Positions 36,642 through 45,841 of a stretch of DNA of 64,000 bases are shown in pieces. The stretch spans positions 2,852,001 through 2,916,000 of the forward strand of contig SPDT01000004.1 in the NCBI GenBank assembly GCA_008477525.1, read 5' to 3'. Position 1 is the first letter of the stretch. Each line of letters opens with the position of its first letter. The DNA comes from Hypomyces perniciosus (Eukaryota; Ascomycota; Sordariomycetes; Hypocreales; Hypocreaceae). Below the pieces are notes generated by a model that had not been told where the DNA came from, made no database searches, and saw only the letters and a list, made by a program, of their open reading frames with translations. The position numbers were made by a program, and so were the translations under genes.

Positions 36642-37001
36642 TCAGAGCAAATACTGACCAGGTGACGACGATCCGCCGGCTTCTGACGGCTGCCTCTGCC
36701 TCTGCCTCTGCTTCTGTACACGCGAAGGAGTGTGTTTATCTGTCCGCGTTAGTGTAACCTCGTGTTAATCGCCAGACGATCAGCCTCTGATGACAAGTCG
36801 TCTGTGGTAAGGCTTAGATAGATACCTACTCTTGCTTTTGTTCAGCTCCTCGAGAATCTTCCTGAGCCGGGCAACCTCCTGTCTTGCTTTTTCGCGATCC
36901 TCCTCCACGCCCTCGAACTCCTCGCCCGCCAACGACTCGAGAATGACCTCCTGGACCGTCAGCTCCTCCAGGAGTGTGCGCCCATCCATTGGACGCCCCA
37001 T
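36642..37001 (-). CDS. Small coiled-coil ORF or 5' exons of the ULS1 gene
   Basis: Exons 36830-37001 and 36642-36739 (90-nt intron, GTAGGT donor, ACTAACGCGGACAG acceptor region) would encode 89 residues. Residues 1-57 form a strongly predicted charged coiled coil (LLEELTVQEVILESL ... EDREKARQEVARLRKILEELNK), followed by a Gln/Arg-rich QRQRQRQ tail. Short N-terminal coiled coils of this kind are plausible at the start of fungal SNF2 proteins. A GTCAGT at 36658 could splice in phase to the acceptor at 36103/36102 and continue through an open frame into the ULS1 ATG exon, which would make this the true 5' end with a 557-nt intron. Without transcript data I cannot choose; as an independent gene I do not recognise it. 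Confidence 0.42.
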
Positions 37002-37050
37002 TTTGACCAACAACGCTGTGACGAGACAACAGCACACGAGGCATGGGGTC

Positions 37051-37095
37051 GAGGCGAGCGAGGCGGGCGAGGCGGGCGAGGCGGGCGAGGCGGAT
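37051..37095. repeat. Five tandem 9-bp GAGGCGGGC units
   Basis: Units at 37051, 37060, 37069, 37078 and 37087, the first and last with one or two changes. It lies just upstream of the small coiled-coil ORF, within its probable 5' UTR or promoter. Confidence 0.9.
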
Positions 37096-38027
37096 GAGGC
37101 AACGATTAGCAATTCTGCAATAACGCCTCAATGCAGCAGCTTCTTGTGTCTGCCCAAAGGACAGGCACCAAGACCGAAGAATATCCAGATGGGAAAGACA
37201 AGCACTAATACTACTCCTACTCATACCACGCAAATCACGCGTAGTACTGAGTATGTATTTTAGTCAAGGGCCAAAAAGTGCTGAAATACGCGTCGCGTCG
37301 CGTGTAGGGCTCTGTACTACTCCGTAAAGCTCTTGCATAAGACCCCGTACGAATGCATGCAACCTTTTGCCAGGGCTTATCCAGATCTTCGGGATGAGCT
37401 GCTTCCAAGCTTTCCAAAACAGGCAAGTCATGTTCTCATGTTCTCATAGGCCCCTTATTTAGTAGTACTACATCTTCTACTTCGTATGGATATCGAGATT
37501 TATTTTTTTAATTTTTCATCAGGCGACCTTTAGATTTTTCTCTACTTGCCGAATACCGATGGTAATGGTTTATTGGTGCAGTGCGAAACCTGTGGCTGAG
37601 CTAGCAGTATGTCTCAGTGTTTCATGAATTTAACCATAATATTTAAAAGATGCACTGCATAAGCAAGTCTCAACGGAGTTGTTAACACCGTGTCAAACCT
37701 ATATTTCAACGATGGTGTTGCTGCTAATTATGCTCATGATAGATAGCTTCGGATTAGCGTCTCATGAATTGCATGGATTTCTATTTGCAGAGTACTAATG
37801 CAGCCATCCCGTTAATACATGGCCCCTGAATCATGAATCAGCATAAAAAGGACTCAGGAGGCGTCATAGATGTTGTTTAAGATTGTTACGCAGCACACGG
37901 TTGCCATGCGCAGCTCCAGTCTCAAAAGAATCATCTTTGAATCAATTCCACGCTCGCTAGCTCTTTCACAAGGCCTAACCCAAACGCCAAAGATCACAAT
38001 GCCAACGGAATATCCCACTCTTCCCAT
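37096..38027. other. Intergenic region upstream of ULS1 locus / NPP 3'
   Basis: About 930 bp, AT-rich in its right half, with a TACTCCGTA near 37317 and a TACTTCGTA near 37478. No gene was recognised. Confidence 0.55.
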
Positions 38028-40377
38028 TCAGGTAGAGTCCCCTGTAAGCTTGTCCCATGCCTTATTAAACTGACCGGTAATCCAATCCCATATTCCGACG
38101 ATTGTCCCTTTAACCTTGTCTTTTAATGACTCTGGATCGTCATCACTATTATTATTGTCTCCTTTATTCTCATCCGACTCTTGTCCATGCGAAGGCGGGC
38201 TTCCACTGGGCTTCTCTTTAGCCTGACTTGTAGTTTGCGACTGCTGCGACTGCTGTGTGCTCGACGACCTAGGCGGTTCGGTTGAGCTTTGAGTAACACC
38301 CGTTGGGCGTTCGATTGTCTTTGTTTCCTCAGGTTGTGGTGATGGTTCGGGATCAGCCGGCACCGCTGGCTGATCCTCAGGCTTGTGGATGCCAATAGGC
38401 TTCAGGGGCAACCGCAAGGTTCCGTTATTGGGCTTCGGTACAACACCAATCGAGTCGCACAACAGATTGTACACTTCAATATTTTCTGCTTTCGTGTCAG
38501 TTGGGTGTTCATCGAGGCAAGTACTGCGAGGACTTACGGAAGACATCAATCTGGCTATTGGCCGGGTGCGGGAACGCAGGGCCCCTAGCGATGAAGATAG
38601 CTCGCATCAACGGATGCTCGTGATCATAACCATGTATGCCGCGAGGATGGTAAACAAGATTCTTTTCCTTTGCCCCTTCTACCACAAACTCTTCCTTTTT
38701 AACAATGGCCCAGCCTGTCTTTGGCACAATCCACAGTGGAGCGATGCGGTCGTTCTTTGAAAAGTGATATCTCTCTGGCATGTTAACATCGCGAAGATAG
38801 ACTTCAAAGTTCGGGTTCGTCTTGGCCTTCTCAGCCAATCCATGGTAGAGGTCTTGGAGGTCATCGGGATTCTTGGGCCGAAGTCCATACAAGGGCCAGC
38901 CATCAGTGTGTTCAATCTTTGATGTGTCGACGAGATCTTCCAATTGTAGAAGCCGTGTCGTATCTGTGGTAGCCATGCCATGGTCAGACACGACAATCAC
39001 ATTGACGATATTGGTCAAGTTGCGTTCTTCCAACCCTTTGAACAGTTGGTCCATCATCGTATCAACCTTAGTAATAGTGGACTGTATCTCGGTGCTGTTC
39101 GGTCCGTACTTGTGACCATCGCTATCCACGTTGGGCACGTACGCCGCAATCAACTGCGGCCGCACGTTCTTAGGATCAGCAGATTCGTCTTCTTTGCCGG
39201 GCATGTCCAACCAGCCCAGTATTCTAGAGACTTTATTTTCCAGCGGCTCTTTGCTATCGTATTTGTCAACATAGGTCGGCTCGAGGTGAAGTATATGAGC
39301 TTCGCTCCCGGGCCACATGTGGATGGCAGCCTGGATACTCTGCTTCTCGGCTGTCACCCAGAACGGCTCTCCGCCCCACCATTTCGGGTCTAAACTTCGA
39401 GATGGATCCGTGTAGTAGAACTCGGCCTTCAGAGCAGGGTCCCAGAACGTGTTACCAACAATGCCATGGCTCTCAGGATATAGACCGGTCGCGAGGGTAT
39501 AGTGGTTTGGAAATGTGACGGAAGGAAAGGATGGGTGCATCCACTTGGGCGAAACGCCCTCTTTGATGAATGCGTTCAACCTTGGGGTAATATCTCGCTG
39601 CAGGAAATCGGCTCGGAAGCCATCCAAGCTAATGATGATGGTCGTTGGCAAGAACAGCGCAGTTCCATTGCTGACAAGAGCCGGCTTTGGAGTCGCAGGC
39701 TTTCGGACCTTGGAAAGCTTCCATGCCACCAGGACCAAGATCGCAAAGCCTATGGCGATAAACGCATGGATGAATATCCAGCGACGCCAGCTCCGTCCTC
39801 GCTCGGCCTTTGCATTGGCAAACATATTCAGGTTCCGACGGTCGAGTTCGTCACTGGACTCGCGATCGGTATTGTCGCCGGTGGAGCTGCCATCCTTCAT
39901 ACCGCCCTCTTCCATCTCATACATCAGCTCGCCGTCCTCGCCATGTTGGGCATCCTCCATCAGCCTCTTGCGCTTCTCCCCTCGTCGTATGCGCCGGTTC
40001 TGTTTCATCTCGGATACCAGGTTTTCGTTCGAGCTGCCGGCAGCTGATAGGTTTCCCAAGCTAGGTTTGCTGCTCATGTTCTTGAACGGGTTCGGAAGAG
40101 CCAAGGCAGAGCCACGGCGCTGTCGTTCTTTCTGGCGCCTTGAAGTCGTAACAAGACGATCCATCTCTTCTTCCTCCATCAACACAATCCGGTCATGGGC
40201 GAGAAGTTCGCGACTGTTCCTCGCCCGCTGCTGCAACGCATCATCCTCGCTGTCGGTATCTTGATCGCTGCGGCTGTGAATAGATGCGGCGTCGTCATCG
40301 TATGCGATGGGCGAGAGGAGAGACGCATTGTCGCGCTCCCCTTTCGCAGCTGAAGTCTCGAGTCTGTTCCTGGGCAT
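38028..40377 (-). CDS. Nucleotide pyrophosphatase/phosphodiesterase, type II membrane protein
   Basis: Two exons, 38538-40377 and 38028-38485, encode 765 residues of the NPP family (yeast Npp1/Npp2, animal ENPP). These enzymes hydrolyse extracellular or vacuolar nucleotide pyrophosphate and phosphodiester bonds, scavenging phosphate. A long charged cytosolic N-terminus is followed by one transmembrane segment (201-219) and then the alkaline-phosphatase-fold domain: metal Asp in IISLDGFRADF (D252), the nucleophile Thr in PSVTFPNHYTL (T288), the NVDSDGHKYGP motif, and VVSDHGM. The catalytic domain ends with IHGYDHEHPLMRAIFIARGPAF and QNIEVYNLLCDSIG, the second of which spans the intron. The C-terminal roughly 110 residues are a Pro/Ser/Thr/Gln-rich low-complexity linker ending in an amphipathic WDWITGQFNKAWDKL helix, an unusual addition. 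Substrate preference cannot be read. Confidence 0.9.
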
Positions 40378-40770
40378 CCTGTCACAACCTCAGAGATGCT
40401 TTGCGCACATGGGGGGAGTTATCCTGGAATTAGCATGTTGATCCATAGGTACCTAGTAGCCCTCGATGGCGTAGGATCCGGGGCCAGCATCGGCGGATAT
40501 TTCCGCCGGACCCCCGTCCATTATGGCGTTTCAGCTGCTTGGCTAGTAACCCTTACCCTGGATAAATCTGGGAATTAACTGACCCAGCGGGCACAGATGG
40601 AAGAGAGGAAGCATCTTTCCTCACTTCGTTCTTTTTTCTTACAAAAAAGGTTTAGTATCTCATGAGAACAAGTGGCCTTAGGATAAGTCCTTTATATAAG
40701 TGTATTTGAGTTGATATAATGAGTCACAAAATTGTATTGTTTAACTCATGGTTGCCGTTAGAGCCTTTCT
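40378..40770. other. Intergenic region NPP 5' / Zn2Cys6 3'
   Basis: 393 bp with a CCGG-rich patch at about 40480-40520 and AT-rich sequence near 40770. Presumably the NPP promoter plus the 3' UTR of the transcription-factor gene. Confidence 0.55.
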
Positions 40771-42074
40771 TCAAACACCGACGCCAACCTGTCTCAAAGA
40801 TCCCCCACGAGAAGCAAACCAACCTTCAGCTTCATCTATCCCTAACAACGACGATATGAAGATCCTTCCAAAGATATCTATATCGTGTGCCTGTGCCTCC
40901 TGCAGAATCTGCTCAAACTGAGCGTTCGTCACCACAAAGTGATTCTTCTCGCTCCACGCCCTAGCAAACCCCACTGCCGTCCTGGCGTTCCAAAGATGGG
41001 CTGATAACGTCCACGAGTGACATAGTCCCAGTCTTCCATCACACTGCAGGCCTTTTTGTCCGGAAAGAAGGCGGTATAGCTGAATGAAGTAGAACGTAAA
41101 GAGAAGGGTTCGACGGAGTGATTCTTGGAATATCCAGCCGTTCCAAAAAGTCTTTGTCGGGCCGAGGGGGTAGAGTGGGAGCTCGGCAGGTGCTTCAGCA
41201 TCAGTGTCCCAGTTTGCGAAGGAGAGAAGACCTAGCGCAGATGTTTCTAATACTGGAATGGCACGTTCTGCAGACGCCCTTGCGCTGATGTCGCCGTCGA
41301 AAATACGGATGATCTGGTAAAGTAGAAGGGACTGTGTATGTGCCAGATTCTCTGTTGCAGTAAGCGGTGTTGGTGAGGCTAGCAACTCAGAAGCTCGAGA
41401 CTCGATGGCCCTTAAGACAACTGGGGCATTTGTCCTGTTCTTGGCCATATACATGGTGCATGAAGCAAATGCATCTGTGAAGTCGTTAGCTGATATAAGG
41501 ATTCACACCCAGAGGATTGCCTACCTTCTATGGATCGGGGCATGTCATCCCTGTACAAAAGCGGGTGACACCATGGCGTTTGCATCTCAAGGGCCATCAG
41601 AGACGGTACTTTTTTGATCTCCTCGATACCGTATTCAAGTCTCCTAGCAATGCGCTCCGCCACGGTACCAAACTCCTTCGACACCGGCGGAGTCAACATA
41701 GACGACTGCCGAGTCAGCTCCATCGAGAAGTCACTCTCCGGCAGATCCAGGAACGAAAGTATCGAGAAATCCGAGCTCGAACCGACACTATCAATAGTGT
41801 CCACACCATTCCCGAGTTGAGCCGTTGACTCGGCGTCAATCCCATCATCCGCCGCCACCAACACGCTGGGTATCTCATCTGGTAACTGTTGCGCGCCAAG
41901 CCGAGCGCGACGGCTTTGCAAAGAACGTGAGGGGTACTCGCATGGTATCGTCCGCTGAGAGCAACGAAAACACGCAGGGAGGGCAAAATCGCAGCGGCGC
42001 TTGGCTTTGGTGCAAGCAGCGCAGGACTTCCGCCGCGAGGGCGGATTATGGCGTTCCCGTGCCGTCAGTGACAT
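40771..42074 (-). CDS. Zn2Cys6 (Gal4-type) transcription factor
   Basis: Two exons, 41525-42074 and 40771-41474 (50-nt intron), encode 417 residues. An N-terminal Zn2Cys6 binuclear cluster is complete: C18, C21, C28, C35, C38, C45 with the basic KAKRRC loop typical of DNA-binding fungal regulators. The rest is a compact, mostly helical fungal-specific regulatory region with repeated aromatic residues (for example TFWNGWIFQESLRRTLLFTFYF), smaller than the full fungal-TF middle-homology domain. The gene is divergent from an NmrA-like oxidoreductase across 438 bp containing two copies of a CGG-containing motif, the sort of arrangement seen for a regulator that controls itself and a neighbour. 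The regulated pathway is unknown. Confidence 0.87.
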
Positions 42075-42512
42075 GTTTTGGTGTCCAATCTCAGTGATTG
42101 GTCGTTTTAATAGATAGGATTGAAGCTATGAATATTCGTAGTTTAATCGACAGGGGTTGCTGGTGTGTGATGAGTGAAGATGAAAGTTGATGAGAGTCGC
42201 AACAATCGTGGCGGGTGATAGCAGGCGGAACTGCGCCCCGATATTGAGTGGGTCTGGCGGAACTCCGCTCCGGACTGTCATCGGCAAGATGGGGCACCGT
42301 GACGGCGACCGGAAGAGGACAGACTTCCGGTGATGCTTGAAGCTTCATTTCTCAGCTTTAGGGGCTTATTTGGGACGTTTTCGTAACCCGCAAGTGTAAG
42401 ACTGGTGCTGTCTATATAAAGTGCCAACTGACCTAAATAAAATGATGCTTCCACTAGCATAACATCTTCATTATCAATATCCATTCACAAGATCCAAAAG
42501 TTTACTTGAATA
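42075..42512. promoter_or_regulatory. Divergent promoter shared by Zn2Cys6 factor and NmrA-like gene
   Basis: 438 bp between the two start codons. It contains a TATATAAA box at 42413-42420, about 95 bp before the NmrA-like ATG, and the two repeated GGCGGAACT motifs at 42224-42240 and 42256-42273. Confidence 0.65.
42224..42273. promoter_or_regulatory. Repeated CGG-containing motif, candidate Zn2Cys6 operator
   Basis: GGCGGAACTGCGCCCCG (42224-42240) and GGCGGAACTCCGCTCCGG (42256-42273) share 14 of the first 17 bases, spaced 32 bp apart (about three helical turns). The second contains CGG-N4-CCG, an everted/inverted CGG pair, the class of half-sites bound by Zn2Cys6 dimers. That the neighbouring factor binds here is inference. 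Confidence 0.45.
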
Positions 42513-43433
42513 ATGTCTCCCCCAACTGCCTTCATCTGCGGCGTAACAGGTACTCAAGGCGGTGCAGTAGCCCGCTGCCTTCTCTCTCAAGGTGTTCAAG
42601 TCCATGCTCTCGTCCGAGGTCCCACCTCCGAGAACGCTTCAACCATGCAATCGCTCGGCGTGAATCTCTTCCCCGGCGACTACAACAACCCGGAATCCTT
42701 AAAAACCGCCATGTCAGGTTGTTCAGCTGCATTCCTAAACCTCAGTCCCTCCTTCACCGACCCAGGAGCCGAACTCCTCCTCGCCAAATCCATCATCACC
42801 ATCGCCAAGGCTTCAGGCGTCAAACACTTCATATACACCAGCTCCCTAGCCTCCAACAACCCCCAGAAACTCACAAATTGGGACACCAAATCCCACATAG
42901 CCCAAATCCTCCTCTCAAAACAAGCCATCGAACACGAAACCCGCTCTGCAGGCTTCGCCTACTGGACCATCCTCCGCCCAGGCAACTTCATGACCAACTT
43001 CCTCAGACCCATGGTGTACATGCAAACCAGCCTCGTCGAGAAAGGACGCTGGTCCACCGCCTTGGAAAGGAACACACTCCTCCCTATGGTTGACCCAGAC
43101 ACCATCGGCAAGTTCGCCTGCGCGGCATTTCTTGACCCGATCAAATTCCACGCCCAAGAAATTGAACTCGCTGACGAACTCCTCGTCGTTGACCAAATTA
43201 TGGAAAAGCTATCTTACGCGACGAAACGGGATTTGGAGGCTGTGTATCTCTCAGAAGAGGAGATTGATGCGCAGAAAGCGACAAATCCTTTCATTTCGGG
43301 ACAACTTGCCATGCGTGATATGGCCCGGTTTGTTGATATGGACACAGTTCAGAGCTGGGGAATGCCCCTGGGTAGCTTTGATTCATTCATCGAGAGGGAA
43401 AAGAAGCGGATTGTCGATACATACTTGCAATAG
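42513..43433 (+). CDS. NmrA-like NAD(P)-binding oxidoreductase
   Basis: A single-exon gene for 306 residues. The N-terminus has the Rossmann motif GVTGTQGG (10-17) of the NmrA/isoflavone-reductase branch of atypical short-chain dehydrogenases. The HFIYTSSL block (about 105-115), AYWTILRPGNFMTNF and the C-terminal FVDMDTVQSWGMPLGSFDSF fit the NmrA-like family, which includes the nitrogen-metabolite repressor NmrA, redox-sensing HSCARG and many secondary-metabolism reductases. The classic SDR YxxxK is absent, as usual in NmrA proteins. The nearest genes are a divergent Zn2Cys6 factor and a convergent GH76 mannosidase; a TATA box precedes it. Whether it is an enzyme or a redox-sensing regulator cannot be read from sequence. 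Confidence 0.85.
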   Translation: MSPPTAFICGVTGTQGGAVARCLLSQGVQVHALVRGPTSENASTMQSLGVNLFPGDYNNPESLKTAMSGCSAAFLNLSPSFTDPGAELLLAKSIITIAKASGVKHFIYTSSLASNNPQKLTNWDTKSHIAQILLSKQAIEHETRSAGFAYWTILRPGNFMTNFLRPMVYMQTSLVEKGRWSTALERNTLLPMVDPDTIGKFACAAFLDPIKFHAQEIELADELLVVDQIMEKLSYATKRDLEAVYLSEEEIDAQKATNPFISGQLAMRDMARFVDMDTVQSWGMPLGSFDSFIEREKKRIVDTYLQ

Positions 43434-43815
43434 GCAGTCTTCATATAGGGATTCCATCCCAGCAATATCTTTTCGGAGAAATTACAGCCCGCTCATGTGT
43501 AGAGATATCTCATAAATGTGGGAAATTGACCAACAGGCTATGCATTCGGCATTTTCTTCCACTATGTACGTCATGTCATTGTGTATATAATCGTTTGTGA
43601 AAAAACTCCTTCAATGCCGTAGCCCAATCCAGTTTTGCTAATCTCCCAAAAAGTTCCAAAAGCTCAAGTCATAAGCATATAATCCCCCGGTTGCACCCTT
43701 CCGTTGAACGCCATCCCATCATGCATAGGTATCGCTTTCCAATATGAAAGCGCGAATAGTTGGCGTCCAAGTTCCCTATCATGTTCATATCTTAAAACCA
43801 GCCTGAGTCGTGTAG
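43434..43815. other. Convergent 3' intergenic region NmrA-like/GH76
   Basis: 382 bp between two convergent stop codons, AT-rich; presumably both 3' UTRs. No gene seen. Confidence 0.6.
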
Positions 43816-45841
43816 CTAATGCCGTTGTCTCCCCTGAATCGTTTCGGATGATGACGGTTGTGGTACATCGTTACTGGAATGACTCATAATCTCTGAAGGA
43901 GGGTTCTGCAATGATATCGGCCGGCTATTCGCTGATTCAACCAAGTCGCTGCCCCTTACGGACGAATTGGGCTGCCATCCCAAAGGCATACTCGATATTA
44001 GGTTTTGTCGTCCCTCGCTCTGATGACGGACAGATCCTATGACAACGGAAGCCTCCTCCACAGCACGTTTGCTCGAGCTATTTTGAGTGCTTATGTCACT
44101 TCCTGACCCTTGGGCGGCCTTTCCTTTTTCGTTGATTTCTTCGTCGCCCTTCTTCGTAACTAGAACGGCAGCAGCTCCTCCACCAGCTGCAATGGCAGCG
44201 ATCGTCAGAGAGGCTGAAGACTGAAATCCCTTTAATTGAGCAACAGAACTCTTGTCCGATGTCTCGTCAAAGAAAAGCCATAACGTGGCTGCGATAATAC
44301 TGGCAACGACAACAATCGTGAGAATTGAGGCCCCTGCTGTATCCCCGGCCGTGATAGTTTTATAGTATGGCCCATTGGGTTGGGTGCGTCCACTATCCTC
44401 GCCACCACCACTAGGGTCGCCTTTGCTCGTCCCTCCACTATCAGCAGTTACCGGCACCCCTCGCTGCTTGATCATGGTCGAAAGAGTCACCTCCATGGCG
44501 GCCATTTGTTGTCCAACACCAGTCGATCCGTCGTATTTGTCTTTGGTCCACACTAAACCACACATACGTCCATTACTGCCTCCAACACACTGTTTTGCAG
44601 CGGCGACTGCGGATGCCCGAAGGTATGGTATGAGGACGTCGTACGTGTGAGGCGCCCATATGGTGGCGGCGGCCAGCCAGCGACTTAAATAGGCTTTGAA
44701 GGACTGCTGGTCGAGGTTGCAAAGGCCGACTGGTTCGCAGGCGACTTCTGACATGATATTATTGTTCGGACCTGCAAAGAAAACCTTGGCGCCTTTAATT
44801 AAGTTGTCCAACCGGTCTTTCCACCTCTGATCTTCGGTGAAATTATACATGGCGGCTGCGCCTAGTATGAAGCCGCCAGCGTTGTACGAGAATTGGTAAG
44901 GGACGATGTCGGTGCAATTTGTCTCGATATGAGCGCCATCGTAGACATACCAGGATTTTTGGTCGATGAAATCGACGTCCAGCATCCAATTCCATGATCT
45001 TTCAGCCCACTCAGCGTAGGTTTTATTACCTGTATAGAGAGCCAATCTCGCGCCGAGGGCGAAGAAACACGCTTGCGAAATTGAGTTCTGTTCATTTTTA
45101 GCTGATGCGCTTCTACAATGTCTGCTTAGAAGGAGTCAAGAGTAGACAGAACATACCTTGTAGTTATAGCCATTGTTCCACGTAAATATCTGCCAACGTA
45201 AGCCACCGCGACAATGGTCTGAGTCCCACCGAGCAGCCTGGGTGTTGAAAACAGCTTGAGCGAGAGCAAGCCATTGTGGTTCATCGGGCTTCGGGTTGGG
45301 GAAATTGTATTCGGCAGCGGACATAACGGCGAGGCCCCAGAAACCTTGATCATCATTTCCCTCTGTTCTGGTCTGATTTCTCGGCATATAATCGTTGGTC
45401 TCGCCGACCTGGAAGAGGAGAGCTTGCTTCGTCAGGTCCACAAATGAGTCGTCCCCGGTGTAATACCAATATTCAATGAGGGAGCCCATCATGGCTCCAG
45501 CCTCCCACCCTGGAATTGATGTTAGTCCTAAATGAAGCTGGCAAACAAGATATTCATGGCGCATTGCAACCGACAGTAATATGGGTCTGGCAGAAGACCA
45601 GGTGTGCCGCCTGGCTTGTCACCATTGTAGAAAGATAGCAGATCTTCGGCCATTTGCTTCGAGATGGTCTTGACGGACTCTATAACATCTATATCAGCCG
45701 GGAAACCAAGGTATGAATATACAGTCGCATCGTACCGGTTGAGTTGGGGTCCAGAGTATAGGCGTGAGTGAGGTGGCTGGCGGCCAACAACAATGCCGTG
45801 GCCATGCGGCCGAGCAGCGACGTTCTGTACAATCGAGCCAT
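43816..45841 (-). CDS. GH76 mannan endo-1,6-alpha-mannosidase (DFG5/DCW1 family)
   Basis: Four exons, 45736-45841, 45575-45688, 45157-45509 and 43816-45087, encode 614 residues. Dfg5/Dcw1 transfer GPI-anchored mannoproteins from membrane to cell-wall glucan. A signal peptide (1-27, [27 protein letters not shown] split as a basic start, hydrophobic core and LTHA end) is followed by the GH76 domain (about 35-430) with [24 protein letters not shown] and the catalytic Asp pair in [10 protein letters not shown] (D126-D127). After a Gly/Ser-rich linker there is a transmembrane segment (about 460-480, [19 protein letters not shown]) and then roughly 130 residues of charged/Ser-rich sequence, instead of the GPI signal usual in this family. 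That tail would be cytosolic. Intron splices restore KNSIS and YYWWEAG. Confidence 0.88.

Noticed and set aside
36785..36829. 43-nt intron in the small coiled-coil ORF
   Set aside because: Splicing at 36787 would give a short Lys-rich end, but the intron is at the lower size limit; the 90-nt intron has a proper branch site (CTAAC) and is preferred.
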